Shown one piece after another: positions 27,481 to 35,257 of a DNA stretch of 64,000 nt (the stretch's first letter is position 1; each line of letters begins with the position of its first letter). The notes beneath the pieces were generated by a model, which saw only the letters and a list, made by a program, of their open reading frames with translations, ran no database searches and was not told the origin of the DNA. The translations under genes were made by a program, and so were the position numbers. Source of the DNA: Thauera linaloolentis 47Lol = DSM 12138 (lineage in GTDB: Bacteria > Pseudomonadota > Gammaproteobacteria > Burkholderiales > Rhodocyclaceae); NCBI RefSeq assembly GCF_000310205.1, contig NZ_AMXE01000001.1, positions 141,606 to 205,605 on the forward strand. The letters run 5' to 3'.

Positions 27481-30294
27481 ATGGCTACCAGCCTTCCTCC
27501 CGTCGCAACCGTCGTCACGCTCCATGGCGCTGCATTCGCCCGTGATGCAGACGGCAACACCCGCTCACTCAAGGCCGGCGACGTGCTGCGCGAAGGCGAA
27601 ACCCTCGTCACCGCCGCCGGCGGCCGCGTCGAACTGGCCATGGCCGATGGCAGCCATCTGGCAATCCCCGAACACCAGACCGTCGCCATCGGCGCCGAAA
27701 TGGACGAGGGCACCCGCCCGGCCGCAACCGACGCTCAGCTGGCCGGTGCCGACATCGACAACGTGATCCGGGTGCTGGAACAGGGCGGCGATCTCGGCGA
27801 CGCGCTCGAAGATCCGGCCGCCGGCCTGGCCGGCGGCGGTGGCGGCGGCGAAGGCAACAACTTCGTGCGCCTGCTCCGCATCGCCGAAGGCGTGGCGCCG
27901 CTCGAATTCGAGTTCGGCATCCTGCCGCCGGAAGAACCGCTATTCTTTCTCGGCGGACCGGACGAATCCGACGACACACCGGAACCGCCCAGCACCCTGG
28001 TGCCGCCACCGACGGAAAACGTCACCGAGACCATCACCGTCACGCTCACCGACACCATCACGCTGACCGAAACCGTCACCCAGCCGGTCACCGGCACCAT
28101 CACCGGCATCATCACCGACACGATCACCGGACACGTCACCCAGACGGCGGACTCCACGGTGACAGAAACGGTCACCCTCACCGAAACCGGTACCAGCACC
28201 ATCACGGGCACCGTCACCGGCACGATGACGCAGACTGCCGCCAGCCCGGCCGTCACCGAAACCGTGACCGCCACCGAAACCAGTACCGGCACCATGACCG
28301 AAACCGGCACCGCCACCATCACGCAGACCACCGCCGGTGCCACTGCGACCGAAACCTTCACCGTCACGGAGACCGGCACCGCCACCGTGACCGAAAGCGC
28401 TACCGCCACCATCACCCAGACCACCGGCGGCCCCGCCGTCACCGAGACCATCACCGCCACGGAAACCGGCACCGCCACCGTGACCGAGACCGGTACCGCC
28501 ACCGTCACCCAGACTATCAACGGCCCGGCCGTGACCGAAACCCTCACCGTCACGGAAACCGGCACCACCACCGTGACCGAAACCGGTACTGCCACCGTCA
28601 CCCAGACCGCCAGCGGCCCGGCCGCCACCGAAACCATTACCGTCACGGAGACCGGGACCGCCACCGTGACCGAAACCGGTACCGCCACCGTCACCCAGAC
28701 CACCGCCGGCCCGGCCGTCACCGAGACCGTCACCGCCACGGAAACCGGCACCGCCACCGTGACCGAAAGCGCTACCGCCACCGTCACCCAGACCGCCAAC
28801 GGCGCGGCCGTGACCGAAACCGTCACCCTCACCGAGACCGTTACCGCGACCGCCACCACATCGCTCGTTGCCCAGGATCACGAGATCGATGCAAACGGGC
28901 GCATCGACACGGGCGAGATCGAAATCGCATACTCGGCAGCCGGCGGCCGCAGCATCGTGGTCGAGGAAGGCTGGCTCGGCGTCCGTGATCAGTACCTGAC
29001 CGACGTAAGCATGAACGACCACGATGCGGTCAATGCATCCATCACCAACGCCGACGGGTCGCCTGCGAACGTCCATTCATTGGTACTGAAGGTCAATGTC
29101 GAGGGCAAGGAGGCCATATTCACGGTAATGGTGAATGGCATGCCCGAGACCCATACATTGGGAAAAGGTGTGCACGAGATCACCATCAATTCCACCACGC
29201 CTTTCAGCGAGTTCGGGATCGAGCATGACAAGGGCAGATTCAAGATCGGCGGCCTCAAGGCCGGCGGTGAACGGGAAGTCGCCGAAACCGAGACCATCAC
29301 CACGACCGCCACGGAAACCACCACCGGCCCCGCCGTGACCGAAACCGTCACCCTCACGGAAACCGGCACCGCCACCGTGACCGAAACCAGCACCGACACC
29401 ATCACCCAGACCACCGCCGGCCCGGCCCTGACCGAAACCGTCACCGCCACGGAAACCGGCACCGCCACCGTGACCGAAACCAGCACCGGCGCCATCACCC
29501 AGACCGTGACCGGCCCAGCCCTGACCGAAACCGTCACCGCCACGGAAACCGGCACCGCCACCATGACCGAAACCAGCACCGGCGCCATCACCCAGACCAC
29601 GACCGGCCCGGCCCTGACCGAAACCGTCACCGCCACGGAAACCGGCACCGCCACCGTGACCGAAACCAGCACCGGCGCCATCACCCAGACCGTGACCGGC
29701 CCAGCCCTGACCGAAACCGTCACCGCCACGGAAACCGGCACCGCCACCGTAACCGAAACCAGTACCGACACCGTTACCCAGACCACCGCCGACCCGGCCG
29801 TCACCGAAACCGTGACCCTCACCGAGACCAGCACCGGCACCGTGACCGAAACCGGCACCGACACGGTCACTCAGACCGCCAACGGCCCGGCCGCGACCGA
29901 AACCGTGACCACCACCGAAACCGGCACCGCCACCGTGACCGAAACCTTCACCGATACGGTGACGCAGACTGCTGCCGGCCCCGAACTGACCGAGACCGTC
30001 ACCGAATACACCGAGACGGTCACGCTCAGCCAATGGACCGAGACGGTGACGTTGCCGGCCGCGACGGAAACGATCACCGACACCGCGACCGTGACCAGTA
30101 CGGCCACCGATACGGTACAAAGCCAGACCGTCACCGGCGCCGCGCTGTCTGCGGGCGACGTGCTGCTCCAGGACGACAGCCTGGCCGGCGGCAGCAGTTC
30201 CGGCGGCGGCGACGGCCTGGGCCTCGACGCTTTCGTGGCTTTCCACTCGGACCCGGCCGGCCCCTTGCTGCACAACACACCGGCTGTCGAATGA
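27481..30294 (+). CDS. LapA-like retention-module adhesin, short, threonine-rich repeat type
   Basis: Surface adhesin of 937 residues, far shorter than classical LapA proteins (thousands). Residues 1-110 form the LapA-type retention module (TVVTLHGAAFARDADG, SLKAGDVLREGE, AIPEHQTVAIG). PAAG at 112-115 is the expected LapG cleavage site, followed by a Gly run and NNFVRLLRIAEGV. From about 180 to 460 and 601 to 880 there are arrays of about 31-residue units rich in T-x-T-x-E (about 45% Thr, no Cys), separated by a non-repetitive domain at 461-600 (DANGRIDTGEIEI onward). The last 57 residues are Gly/Ser- then hydrophobic-rich. No RTX nonapeptides are visible, so the secretion signal is not obvious. 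The start has AGAAGAGG upstream. The neighbouring exporter, lapG and lapD support the assignment. Confidence 0.88.
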   Translation: MATSLPPVATVVTLHGAAFARDADGNTRSLKAGDVLREGETLVTAAGGRVELAMADGSHLAIPEHQTVAIGAEMDEGTRPAATDAQLAGADIDNVIRVLEQGGDLGDALEDPAAGLAGGGGGGEGNNFVRLLRIAEGVAPLEFEFGILPPEEPLFFLGGPDESDDTPEPPSTLVPPPTENVTETITVTLTDTITLTETVTQPVTGTITGIITDTITGHVTQTADSTVTETVTLTETGTSTITGTVTGTMTQTAASPAVTETVTATETSTGTMTETGTATITQTTAGATATETFTVTETGTATVTESATATITQTTGGPAVTETITATETGTATVTETGTATVTQTINGPAVTETLTVTETGTTTVTETGTATVTQTASGPAATETITVTETGTATVTETGTATVTQTTAGPAVTETVTATETGTATVTESATATVTQTANGAAVTETVTLTETVTATATTSLVAQDHEIDANGRIDTGEIEIAYSAAGGRSIVVEEGWLGVRDQYLTDVSMNDHDAVNASITNADGSPANVHSLVLKVNVEGKEAIFTVMVNGMPETHTLGKGVHEITINSTTPFSEFGIEHDKGRFKIGGLKAGGEREVAETETITTTATETTTGPAVTETVTLTETGTATVTETSTDTITQTTAGPALTETVTATETGTATVTETSTGAITQTVTGPALTETVTATETGTATMTETSTGAITQTTTGPALTETVTATETGTATVTETSTGAITQTVTGPALTETVTATETGTATVTETSTDTVTQTTADPAVTETVTLTETSTGTVTETGTDTVTQTANGPAATETVTTTETGTATVTETFTDTVTQTAAGPELTETVTEYTETVTLSQWTETVTLPAATETITDTATVTSTATDTVQSQTVTGAALSAGDVLLQDDSLAGGSSSGGGDGLGLDAFVAFHSDPAGPLLHNTPAVE
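28021..28857 (+). repeat. First threonine-rich coding repeat array (period about 93 bp)
   Basis: About seven complete 93-bp units (31 codons), preceded by shorter TxTxTET irregular repeats. The consensus unit carries the strings TVTQT, GPAVTETVT, TETGTATVTETGTA. Units differ at only a few codons. The composition (ACC/ACG/GAA/GTC codons) leaves other frames open over long distances, producing spurious antisense reading frames. Confidence 0.95.
29281..30120 (+). repeat. Second threonine-rich coding repeat array (period about 93 bp)
   Basis: About seven units of 93 bp, of a second flavour ending TETSTG or TETSTD. The units between about 29410 and 29760 are almost identical to each other (GPALTETVTATETGTAT), which points to recent unequal crossing-over or slippage. 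The array decays into TETVTLSQWTETVTL near its end. Confidence 0.95.
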
Positions 30295-30369
30295 AACGCG
30301 AAGGTTCGCGCTGAATGGCGGCGGGCTCCGGCCCGCCGCCGCATGCTTTTCCGAAGAGGCGAAGGATCG

Positions 30370-31596
30370 ATGAGGATACTGTTCATCCACGAGGGACTGG
30401 GCCAGTTCCAGACCCTGCACGAATACCTGAATGGCGAAGGGCTGGCGCACTCCTGGTTTCTGTGCAGCACCGGTGTCTACAACACCAACAAGGACAAGAT
30501 CCCCAACCTGGTCCCGTTCGCCGTCGCCGGCGAAAACGCGAACAGCTACTTCTACACCAAGAACCTCGAAGCCCGCATTCAGCGTTCCTTCCTGATCAAG
30601 CAGGCGATCGGCGAACTGCTCAACAAGACCGGCATCGACCTCATCGTCGCCCACGGCTCGGGCGGCTTCCCGCTGCAGCTCTTCGATGAATTCGACATTC
30701 CCATCATCAGCTACATCGAGTTTCCGTCCTTCGGCCATCACGGCCACGATCCGAAATACCCGCAGCCGGACTACGCCACTTTCCGCGACAAGGTATTCGA
30801 GATGACGAGCTATCACCAGGTGCTCAAGAGCGACCTGGTGATCGTACCCAGCAATTATGCGAGAGAGATGTTTCCGGCCTGCCTGCACGAGCGCATCGCG
30901 CCGCAGATGGAAGGTTTCGACATCAAACGCAAGCCCTCCACCTTCGCCAAGGAAGAAGATGTGTTCCACATCGGCTTCTCCGCGCGCGACCTGTCCTCGG
31001 CAAAAGGCTTCGAGCAGTTCATTCTGATCGCCAAGGAAATTCTCAAGCTCAGGCCGCAGGTACGCTTCGTTTTCTGCGGCGCGCCGAAAGTGCTCTACAG
31101 CTACGAGGACGCTTTTCTGCAGAACAGTTTCCCCGCCGAATCGCGGCCGGAATCCTTCATGCAATACGTATTGCAGCGCGAAGGCATCACGCTGGGCGAG
31201 GGCGCGAGCTTCCAGCACGTCAGCTTCGCCGGCTACGACGACTTCGCCAGCTACGTCGAGGCAATGGACATGTTCCTCTACCCGCTGCAGTTCGGCTCGG
31301 CCAACTGGGGGCTGTTCGAACTGCTGTTCCGCGGCAAGACCATCGTCGCCAGCGACCGCTGCTTCGTGCCCGAAGTCATCCGCCACGGCCATAACGGCCT
31401 GCTGTGCAAGTACGACGACATCGCAAGCTGGGTGCGCTATGCCACCGAGATCATCGACGCGCCACAGGATTTCGTCCATCTGGGCGAAAACGCGCTGGCC
31501 GACGCCCATCGGCGCTTCCACATCAGCAAGGTCGCGCCGCGCTACCTGTCGATCTTCGACACCGTGATCCAGCGCCGCAAGCTCGGCGTCTTCTGA
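30370..31596 (+). CDS. GT4-type glycosyltransferase next to the adhesin
   Basis: Predicted cytoplasmic glycosyltransferase of 408 residues with a GT-B layout and no membrane segment. The N-terminal Rossmann half begins MRILFIHEGLGQFQ. The C-terminal half has the family-4 pattern around residues 300-350: FGSANWGLFELLFRGKTIVAS then VPEVIRHGHNGLL, including the donor-binding Glu region. The gene starts 75 bp after the adhesin stop, with GAAGGA close to the ATG, and precedes a small conserved gene and a strong terminator, so it belongs to the adhesin transcript. O-glycosylation of the Thr-rich adhesin before export is an attractive inference; a role in surface polysaccharide is the alternative. 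Donor and acceptor are not readable from sequence. Confidence 0.85.
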   Translation: MRILFIHEGLGQFQTLHEYLNGEGLAHSWFLCSTGVYNTNKDKIPNLVPFAVAGENANSYFYTKNLEARIQRSFLIKQAIGELLNKTGIDLIVAHGSGGFPLQLFDEFDIPIISYIEFPSFGHHGHDPKYPQPDYATFRDKVFEMTSYHQVLKSDLVIVPSNYAREMFPACLHERIAPQMEGFDIKRKPSTFAKEEDVFHIGFSARDLSSAKGFEQFILIAKEILKLRPQVRFVFCGAPKVLYSYEDAFLQNSFPAESRPESFMQYVLQREGITLGEGASFQHVSFAGYDDFASYVEAMDMFLYPLQFGSANWGLFELLFRGKTIVASDRCFVPEVIRHGHNGLLCKYDDIASWVRYATEIIDAPQDFVHLGENALADAHRRFHISKVAPRYLSIFDTVIQRRKLGVF

Positions 31597-31622
31597 ACCA
31601 GAACAGCCACGGAGGCCACAGC

Positions 31623-31958
31623 ATGCCGTTCGTCGAGCGGAATTCCAGCGGAAAGATCATTGCAGCCCGGCTGACACGCTCGGAAAGCGCGCCGGAGTGG
31701 GTCGCCCCCAGCGACCCCGGACTGGCCGCCCTGACCGGCAAGCGGATGCCGGAGGACACGCGCGCATCCCTCGAATACACCGATCAGGGGCTGATCCGCG
31801 TGCTCGAAGACCTCATCGACACTTTGCTCGCCAAGGATGTGATCCGCTTCACCGACCTCCCGCTGCCGGCCCAGAACCGTCTCCTGCAAAGGCGCTCATT
31901 GCGCAGTTCGCTCAACGGCAATGCGGATCTGCTCGATGACGATGGGGGGCTGCTTTAA
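31623..31958 (+). CDS. Small conserved protein (tryptophan-synthase-beta-like family), unknown function
   Basis: A 111-residue soluble protein. The start MPFVERNSSGKIIAARL and the helical LEDLIDTLLAKDVIRFTDLP segment resemble small proteobacterial proteins commonly labelled tryptophan synthase subunit beta-like; that label does not imply enzymatic function and no active-site residues are present. GGAGG lies seven bases before the ATG. It is the last gene of the adhesin operon, 26 bp after the glycosyltransferase and just before a 15-bp terminator stem. Its place suggests an accessory role in adhesin modification or regulation, which is conjecture. Confidence 0.75.
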   Translation: MPFVERNSSGKIIAARLTRSESAPEWVAPSDPGLAALTGKRMPEDTRASLEYTDQGLIRVLEDLIDTLLAKDVIRFTDLPLPAQNRLLQRRSLRSSLNGNADLLDDDGGLL

Positions 31959-31989
31959 CCCCGGGCGCGAAAGTCATTTCGAACAAGGC

Positions 31990-32031
31990 AGAAGCCAGGC
32001 GAATTCTTCATTCGCCTGGCTTCTGTTTTTC
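31990..32031 (+). terminator. Strong terminator of the adhesin operon
   Basis: A perfect 15-bp stem AGAAGCCAGGCGAAT / ATTCGCCTGGCTTCT (31990-32004 / 32010-32024), loop TCTTC, then GTTTTT. It ends the rightward lap-adhesin-glycosyltransferase transcript. Confidence 0.95.
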
Positions 32032-32071
32032 TGGCGGCCCCCACGGGCGCCGCCCCGCGCCCGCTATGCGA

Positions 32072-32881
32072 TCAAGCGATCCGGCGGCGGCGCCCGCAGG
32101 CCAGCAGCCCGGCAAACCCCAGGCCGAGCAACGCCAGCGAGGCGGGTTCCGGCACCTGGCCGGGAATCAGCGACCTGCCACCAACGGTGATGCCGTCGAA
32201 GGCGAGGCCGGAATGATAGGACACGTCATCCCAGCTCGACACGCCGAACTCGAGAATGTATTCACCGGCATCGGCAATGTCGAAACGGGTGTTGATCCAG
32301 CCTGTGTAGCCGCAACCATCGTCGAAGCACTCGCCGGAGTCCGCGCCCAGCGGCGACCAGACAGGCTCATCGCCAATGATGGACACATTCGCCGAATTGG
32401 CACTCTTGCCCAAACCTGACGCACCGATAAGATCATTTCCGTCCGGTGTCGTGCGGATGGTAAACAGCACTTGGGATTGAGTCAGATCCGAGGACAGCAA
32501 ACGCGCCCAGGCATAATCGGCAAAGCGCCCGCCGTCGGACGTTATGTAATTGAAATCGAATGCCAGGCTATCGCCCGCATTGGCAGAGAAAGCGCTGCTC
32601 CGCACATAAGACCCGGTGGTGCCGCCGACTCCGGGCAGCGATGCGCCACCGACTCCACCGCTCGTCGACACCCAGCCGTAGGCGCCGCCGCTGGACGAGG
32701 CCGTCACCACACCATTCGCGCCCAGGGTGCCGTAGCTGCCCGTTCCCGTCCAACCGCCCGGCAGCGATCCAGCAACATTCGTCGGCGCGGCGGAAGCCAT
32801 TGCGGAGAAGCACAGCGTTGCTGCCGCAATCAGGCTCGAAAGTACAGTCGATTTCTTCACGAAACAGTTCTTATAAGACAT
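32072..32881 (-). CDS. PEP-CTERM sorting-domain protein 2
   Basis: Secreted protein of 269 residues. The signal peptide is at about 1-31 (SLIAAATLCFSAMASA), followed by a Gly/Ser-rich beta-type body containing a WSPLGADSGECFDDGCGYTG segment with two Cys, and a C-terminal exosortase tag: VPEPAS, a hydrophobic stretch (LALLGLGFAGLLAC) and basic GRRRRIA. The ATG at 32881 is set by AGGAG seven bases upstream; a TTG two codons earlier lies within the spacer. A consensus sigma-54 promoter lies 58-73 bp upstream. The body does not resemble PEP-CTERM protein 1, so the two share only sorting and promoter type. Confidence 0.9.
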   Translation of the reverse strand: MSYKNCFVKKSTVLSSLIAAATLCFSAMASAAPTNVAGSLPGGWTGTGSYGTLGANGVVTASSSGGAYGWVSTSGGVGGASLPGVGGTTGSYVRSSAFSANAGDSLAFDFNYITSDGGRFADYAWARLLSSDLTQSQVLFTIRTTPDGNDLIGASGLGKSANSANVSIIGDEPVWSPLGADSGECFDDGCGYTGWINTRFDIADAGEYILEFGVSSWDDVSYHSGLAFDGITVGGRSLIPGQVPEPASLALLGLGFAGLLACGRRRRIA

Positions 32882-32938
32882 GGACAAGCTCCTGATAATT
32901 GCTCACTCAAAACAGAGCGACTGAGTCAGCCAATTATC

Positions 32939-32954
32939 AGCAACAGGCGTGCCA
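32939..32954 (-). promoter_or_regulatory. Sigma-54 (RpoN) promoter of PEP-CTERM gene 2
   Basis: On minus, TGGCACGCCTGTTGCT matches the RpoN consensus TGGCACG-N4-TTGCW at every defined base, with GG and GC 10 bp apart. It lies at the expected distance from the start at 32881. Confidence 0.92.
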
Positions 32955-33341
32955 TGATTTTCACGTCGAATCGGGAAAACCCGGAAAACTCAGCCGAATG
33001 TCCTGCAACAGCCTGATTCTATGAAAAACAGGTTTCTTAAGCACTTGATTTTTCTATTCGATTCAGAGGGCCGTGATCTCTTTCACGGAGCCATTCGGAA
33101 AAGGCCAAAGGCAAGTTTTCCTGAATCTTGCCGATGCTTTTTTCGAGGCGACTGTAAATGTTTCCGACGGTCCGGCAGGCCGGAACACTCCCCGGAACAC
33201 GAGCGGGAAAGCATCCGCCAAAGCACCAAAGGCCGGGCCGGCATCGCAAATCCACGCCACGTTCGCCATCCATGCAAAACAGGCACCGGCATGGATTGCC
33301 TATCCGATTGCGGGGTCAATGCCCCTGAAGAGGCACCGGCC
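32955..33341. other. 387-bp intergenic region without a recognisable gene
   Basis: Lower-GC than its surroundings near 33000-33170. It contains an inverted repeat CCGTGA-TCTCTT-TCACGG (33071-33088). Open frames on both strands of about 106 codons overlap each other and resemble nothing recognised. Enhancer sites for the sigma-54 promoter would be expected in the left part. Confidence 0.5.
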
Positions 33342-33974
33342 TCATTCCGGCAGCGGCTCCTTGTACTCTTCGACCCTGATGCCGCGCATCTGATAGCCGG
33401 CACTGCCCATTTCGGACTCGATCCGCCCCACGTTCAGCACCCCATTCACCCACACCGGCGACATGTTCATGCCAGCCGGCACGGGCTTGTCGGGGATCAC
33501 ATGAATGAGCTGGTTCGCGGGCGGCGGCGGCACATGCACGCAGGCGCCGAAATACGGCACGAGCAGGAACTCACGAATCGTCCGGCCATCGCTTTCGAGC
33601 GGCACGACAAAGCCGGGAATGCGCACCGACTGGCCCGACAGGCGCTCGACCACTGGCGCACGGTCCCACTCCGCGCGCATGCGCGCCATGATCTCGAGCG
33701 CGCGCGGATCGTTGTCCTGCAGATCGTCCAGTTGCAGGTCGGCAAAGAATTTCTGCGGGTCCCAGTCGGCCGGAATGAGGTCGTCCCAACTGATCTCGCG
33801 GAACACCGCCTTGGCGCCCTTCCCCGCCTTCTCCTTCGCCGGCGCAGCCAGCCTGTCGCCGACCTTGTAGTCGCCGCCGGATTGCGCGGCCGACGGCGAA
33901 GCCATGCCGAGGCCGATGGACAATGCGCAGGCCATCACGGCACAGCGGACATTCAGCGAAAAAAACATGTTCAT
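33342..33974 (-). CDS. DUF3299 periplasmic protein of the ZrgA-type zinc operon
   Basis: A 210-residue exported protein with a signal peptide (cleavage near SAAQ). The DUF3299 core at about 85-200 contains IPGFVVPLESDG and FLLVPYFGACVHVPPPPANQ, where the Cys-His pair near FGACVHVPPP could bind metal or act in redox; this is a guess. The start at 33974 overlaps the permease stop by ATGA. It is the last gene of a four-gene unit behind a Zur-type operator. Vibrio cholerae has a zinc-repressed ZrgABCDE system of related composition, which supports a zinc-related role. Biochemistry is unknown. Confidence 0.82.
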   Translation of the reverse strand: MNMFFSLNVRCAVMACALSIGLGMASPSAAQSGGDYKVGDRLAAPAKEKAGKGAKAVFREISWDDLIPADWDPQKFFADLQLDDLQDNDPRALEIMARMRAEWDRAPVVERLSGQSVRIPGFVVPLESDGRTIREFLLVPYFGACVHVPPPPANQLIHVIPDKPVPAGMNMSPVWVNGVLNVGRIESEMGSAGYQMRGIRVEEYKEPLPE

Positions 33975-35257
33975 ATCCTGATCGTCAGACCATCGGCCAG
34001 CGAATAACGGTAGGCGCGCCACGCCGGCACCAGACTGGCCGCCAGGCTGGCGCCGAGCACCGCCCCCAGCAGGCGCCACTCGCCCGCCGACGGCCAGCCC
34101 GCGGCGAGATCCAAGCCGTAGCTCGCAGACAGCCACGGCGCCGCCAGCGCGATCGCACCATACAGCAGACCGAGCCCGCCCGCGATACCCGCCAGCGACA
34201 GCAATACGCTTTCGAGCGCGAGCAAGGCGAATATCTGCAACGGACTGGCTCCCAGGGCGCGCAGGATCGCCAGTTCGCGCCGCCGCTCGCCCAGGCTGGC
34301 AACGACCACCGCCACCAGGCCGGCCAGCCCCACGGCCACGACCAGCGCCGACACCGCCAGCAGCGCGCGCTCGGCCACGCCCACCAGCGACCACAGCTCC
34401 TGCAGCGTGGCACCGGGCAGGATCGCGCTCAACGGCTCCGGCCCCATCGTATTGATCTGGCGCTGTACGCGGAACACCGCGACGCGGCTGTCCAGGCCGA
34501 TCAGCGCCGCGGTGACCGACTTCGGGCTCAGGTCGAACTTGCGCACATGCTCCGGCGCGATCGACAGCCCGGGGATCGGCGCGCCGCCATGCCAGTCGAC
34601 ATGGATCGCCTCGATGCCTTCGAGCCCCACCAGCACGGAGCGGTCCACCGGCGTGCCGGTACGCCCCAGCACGCCCACGATGGTGAAAGGCTTGTCGGCA
34701 TGATCGGCGAAACGCGGCCCGCCTTCGCCGCCCAGGCTGCCGTGGCTGAGCACGATCCGTTGCCCGATGCGGTAGCCGAAGCGCGCCGCCACCTCGGCAC
34801 CGACGACCGCCTCGAAGAGGCCGTCCGGCGCGGCCGCGAACGCGCGCCCCTGGGCAAACCCCAGCGCGCGGCCGGCGCCATGGCGGTAGTGGGTGAAGAA
34901 ATCCGCCGTCGTGCCGACGACCCGCATGCCGCGATGCGAATCGCCCAGCGAGATCGGCACCAGCCACTGCACCTGCGGCAGGGCGGCGAGGCGCTGCATG
35001 CTCTGCCACGATACGTTGTTGCTGGCATTGCCGATGTGGAACACCGAATACAGCAGCAACTGCACCGCGCCGCCGCGCGCGCCGACCACCAGGTCGGTAC
35101 CCGAGATCGTCTGCGCGAAGCCCTCGCGCGCATCGTTGCGCAAGCGTTCCACGCCCAGCAGCAGGGCCACGGAGAGCGCGACCGCGATCACCGTCAACGC
35201 CACCGACAGGCGCCGATTGCCGATGCTGCGCAGGCTGAGCGCCAGCACCGGCGTCAT
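33971..35257 (-). CDS. FtsX/MacB-type ABC transporter permease of the ZrgA-type zinc operon
   Basis: Inner-membrane permease of 428 residues. The arrangement is TM1 (about 18-36), a large periplasmic MacB-like core domain (about 40-290), then three TM helices (about 305-330, 350-380, 395-415). The conserved FtsX cytoplasmic segment LGERRRELAILRALGASP is between TM2 and TM3. This architecture usually performs mechanotransmission or lipoprotein/peptide handling rather than ion transport, so direct zinc translocation is not certain. The start overlaps the ATPase stop by four bases, and the stop overlaps the DUF3299 start by four bases. Confidence 0.88.
   Translation of the reverse strand: MTPVLALSLRSIGNRRLSVALTVIAVALSVALLLGVERLRNDAREGFAQTISGTDLVVGARGGAVQLLLYSVFHIGNASNNVSWQSMQRLAALPQVQWLVPISLGDSHRGMRVVGTTADFFTHYRHGAGRALGFAQGRAFAAAPDGLFEAVVGAEVAARFGYRIGQRIVLSHGSLGGEGGPRFADHADKPFTIVGVLGRTGTPVDRSVLVGLEGIEAIHVDWHGGAPIPGLSIAPEHVRKFDLSPKSVTAALIGLDSRVAVFRVQRQINTMGPEPLSAILPGATLQELWSLVGVAERALLAVSALVVAVGLAGLVAVVVASLGERRRELAILRALGASPLQIFALLALESVLLSLAGIAGGLGLLYGAIALAAPWLSASYGLDLAAGWPSAGEWRLLGAVLGASLAASLVPAWRAYRYSLADGLTIRI

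Noticed and set aside
28021..30120. Regular 93-bp repeats considered as a CRISPR-like or non-coding array
   Set aside because: Repeats are contiguous without spacers, keep the reading frame throughout and encode a uniform protein repeat within a gene with proper start and stop.
27735..31521. Minus-strand frames of several hundred codons across the adhesin repeats, translating as Val/Ser- or Gly-rich repeats
   Set aside because: Produced by the codon composition of the Thr-rich arrays, which excludes stop codons on the opposite strand. No start signals or non-repeat domains support them.
33073..33393. Open frames of about 106 codons on each strand in the 33 kb intergenic region
   Set aside because: They overlap each other and the end of the DUF3299 gene, have no ribosome-binding site and no recognisable sequence.
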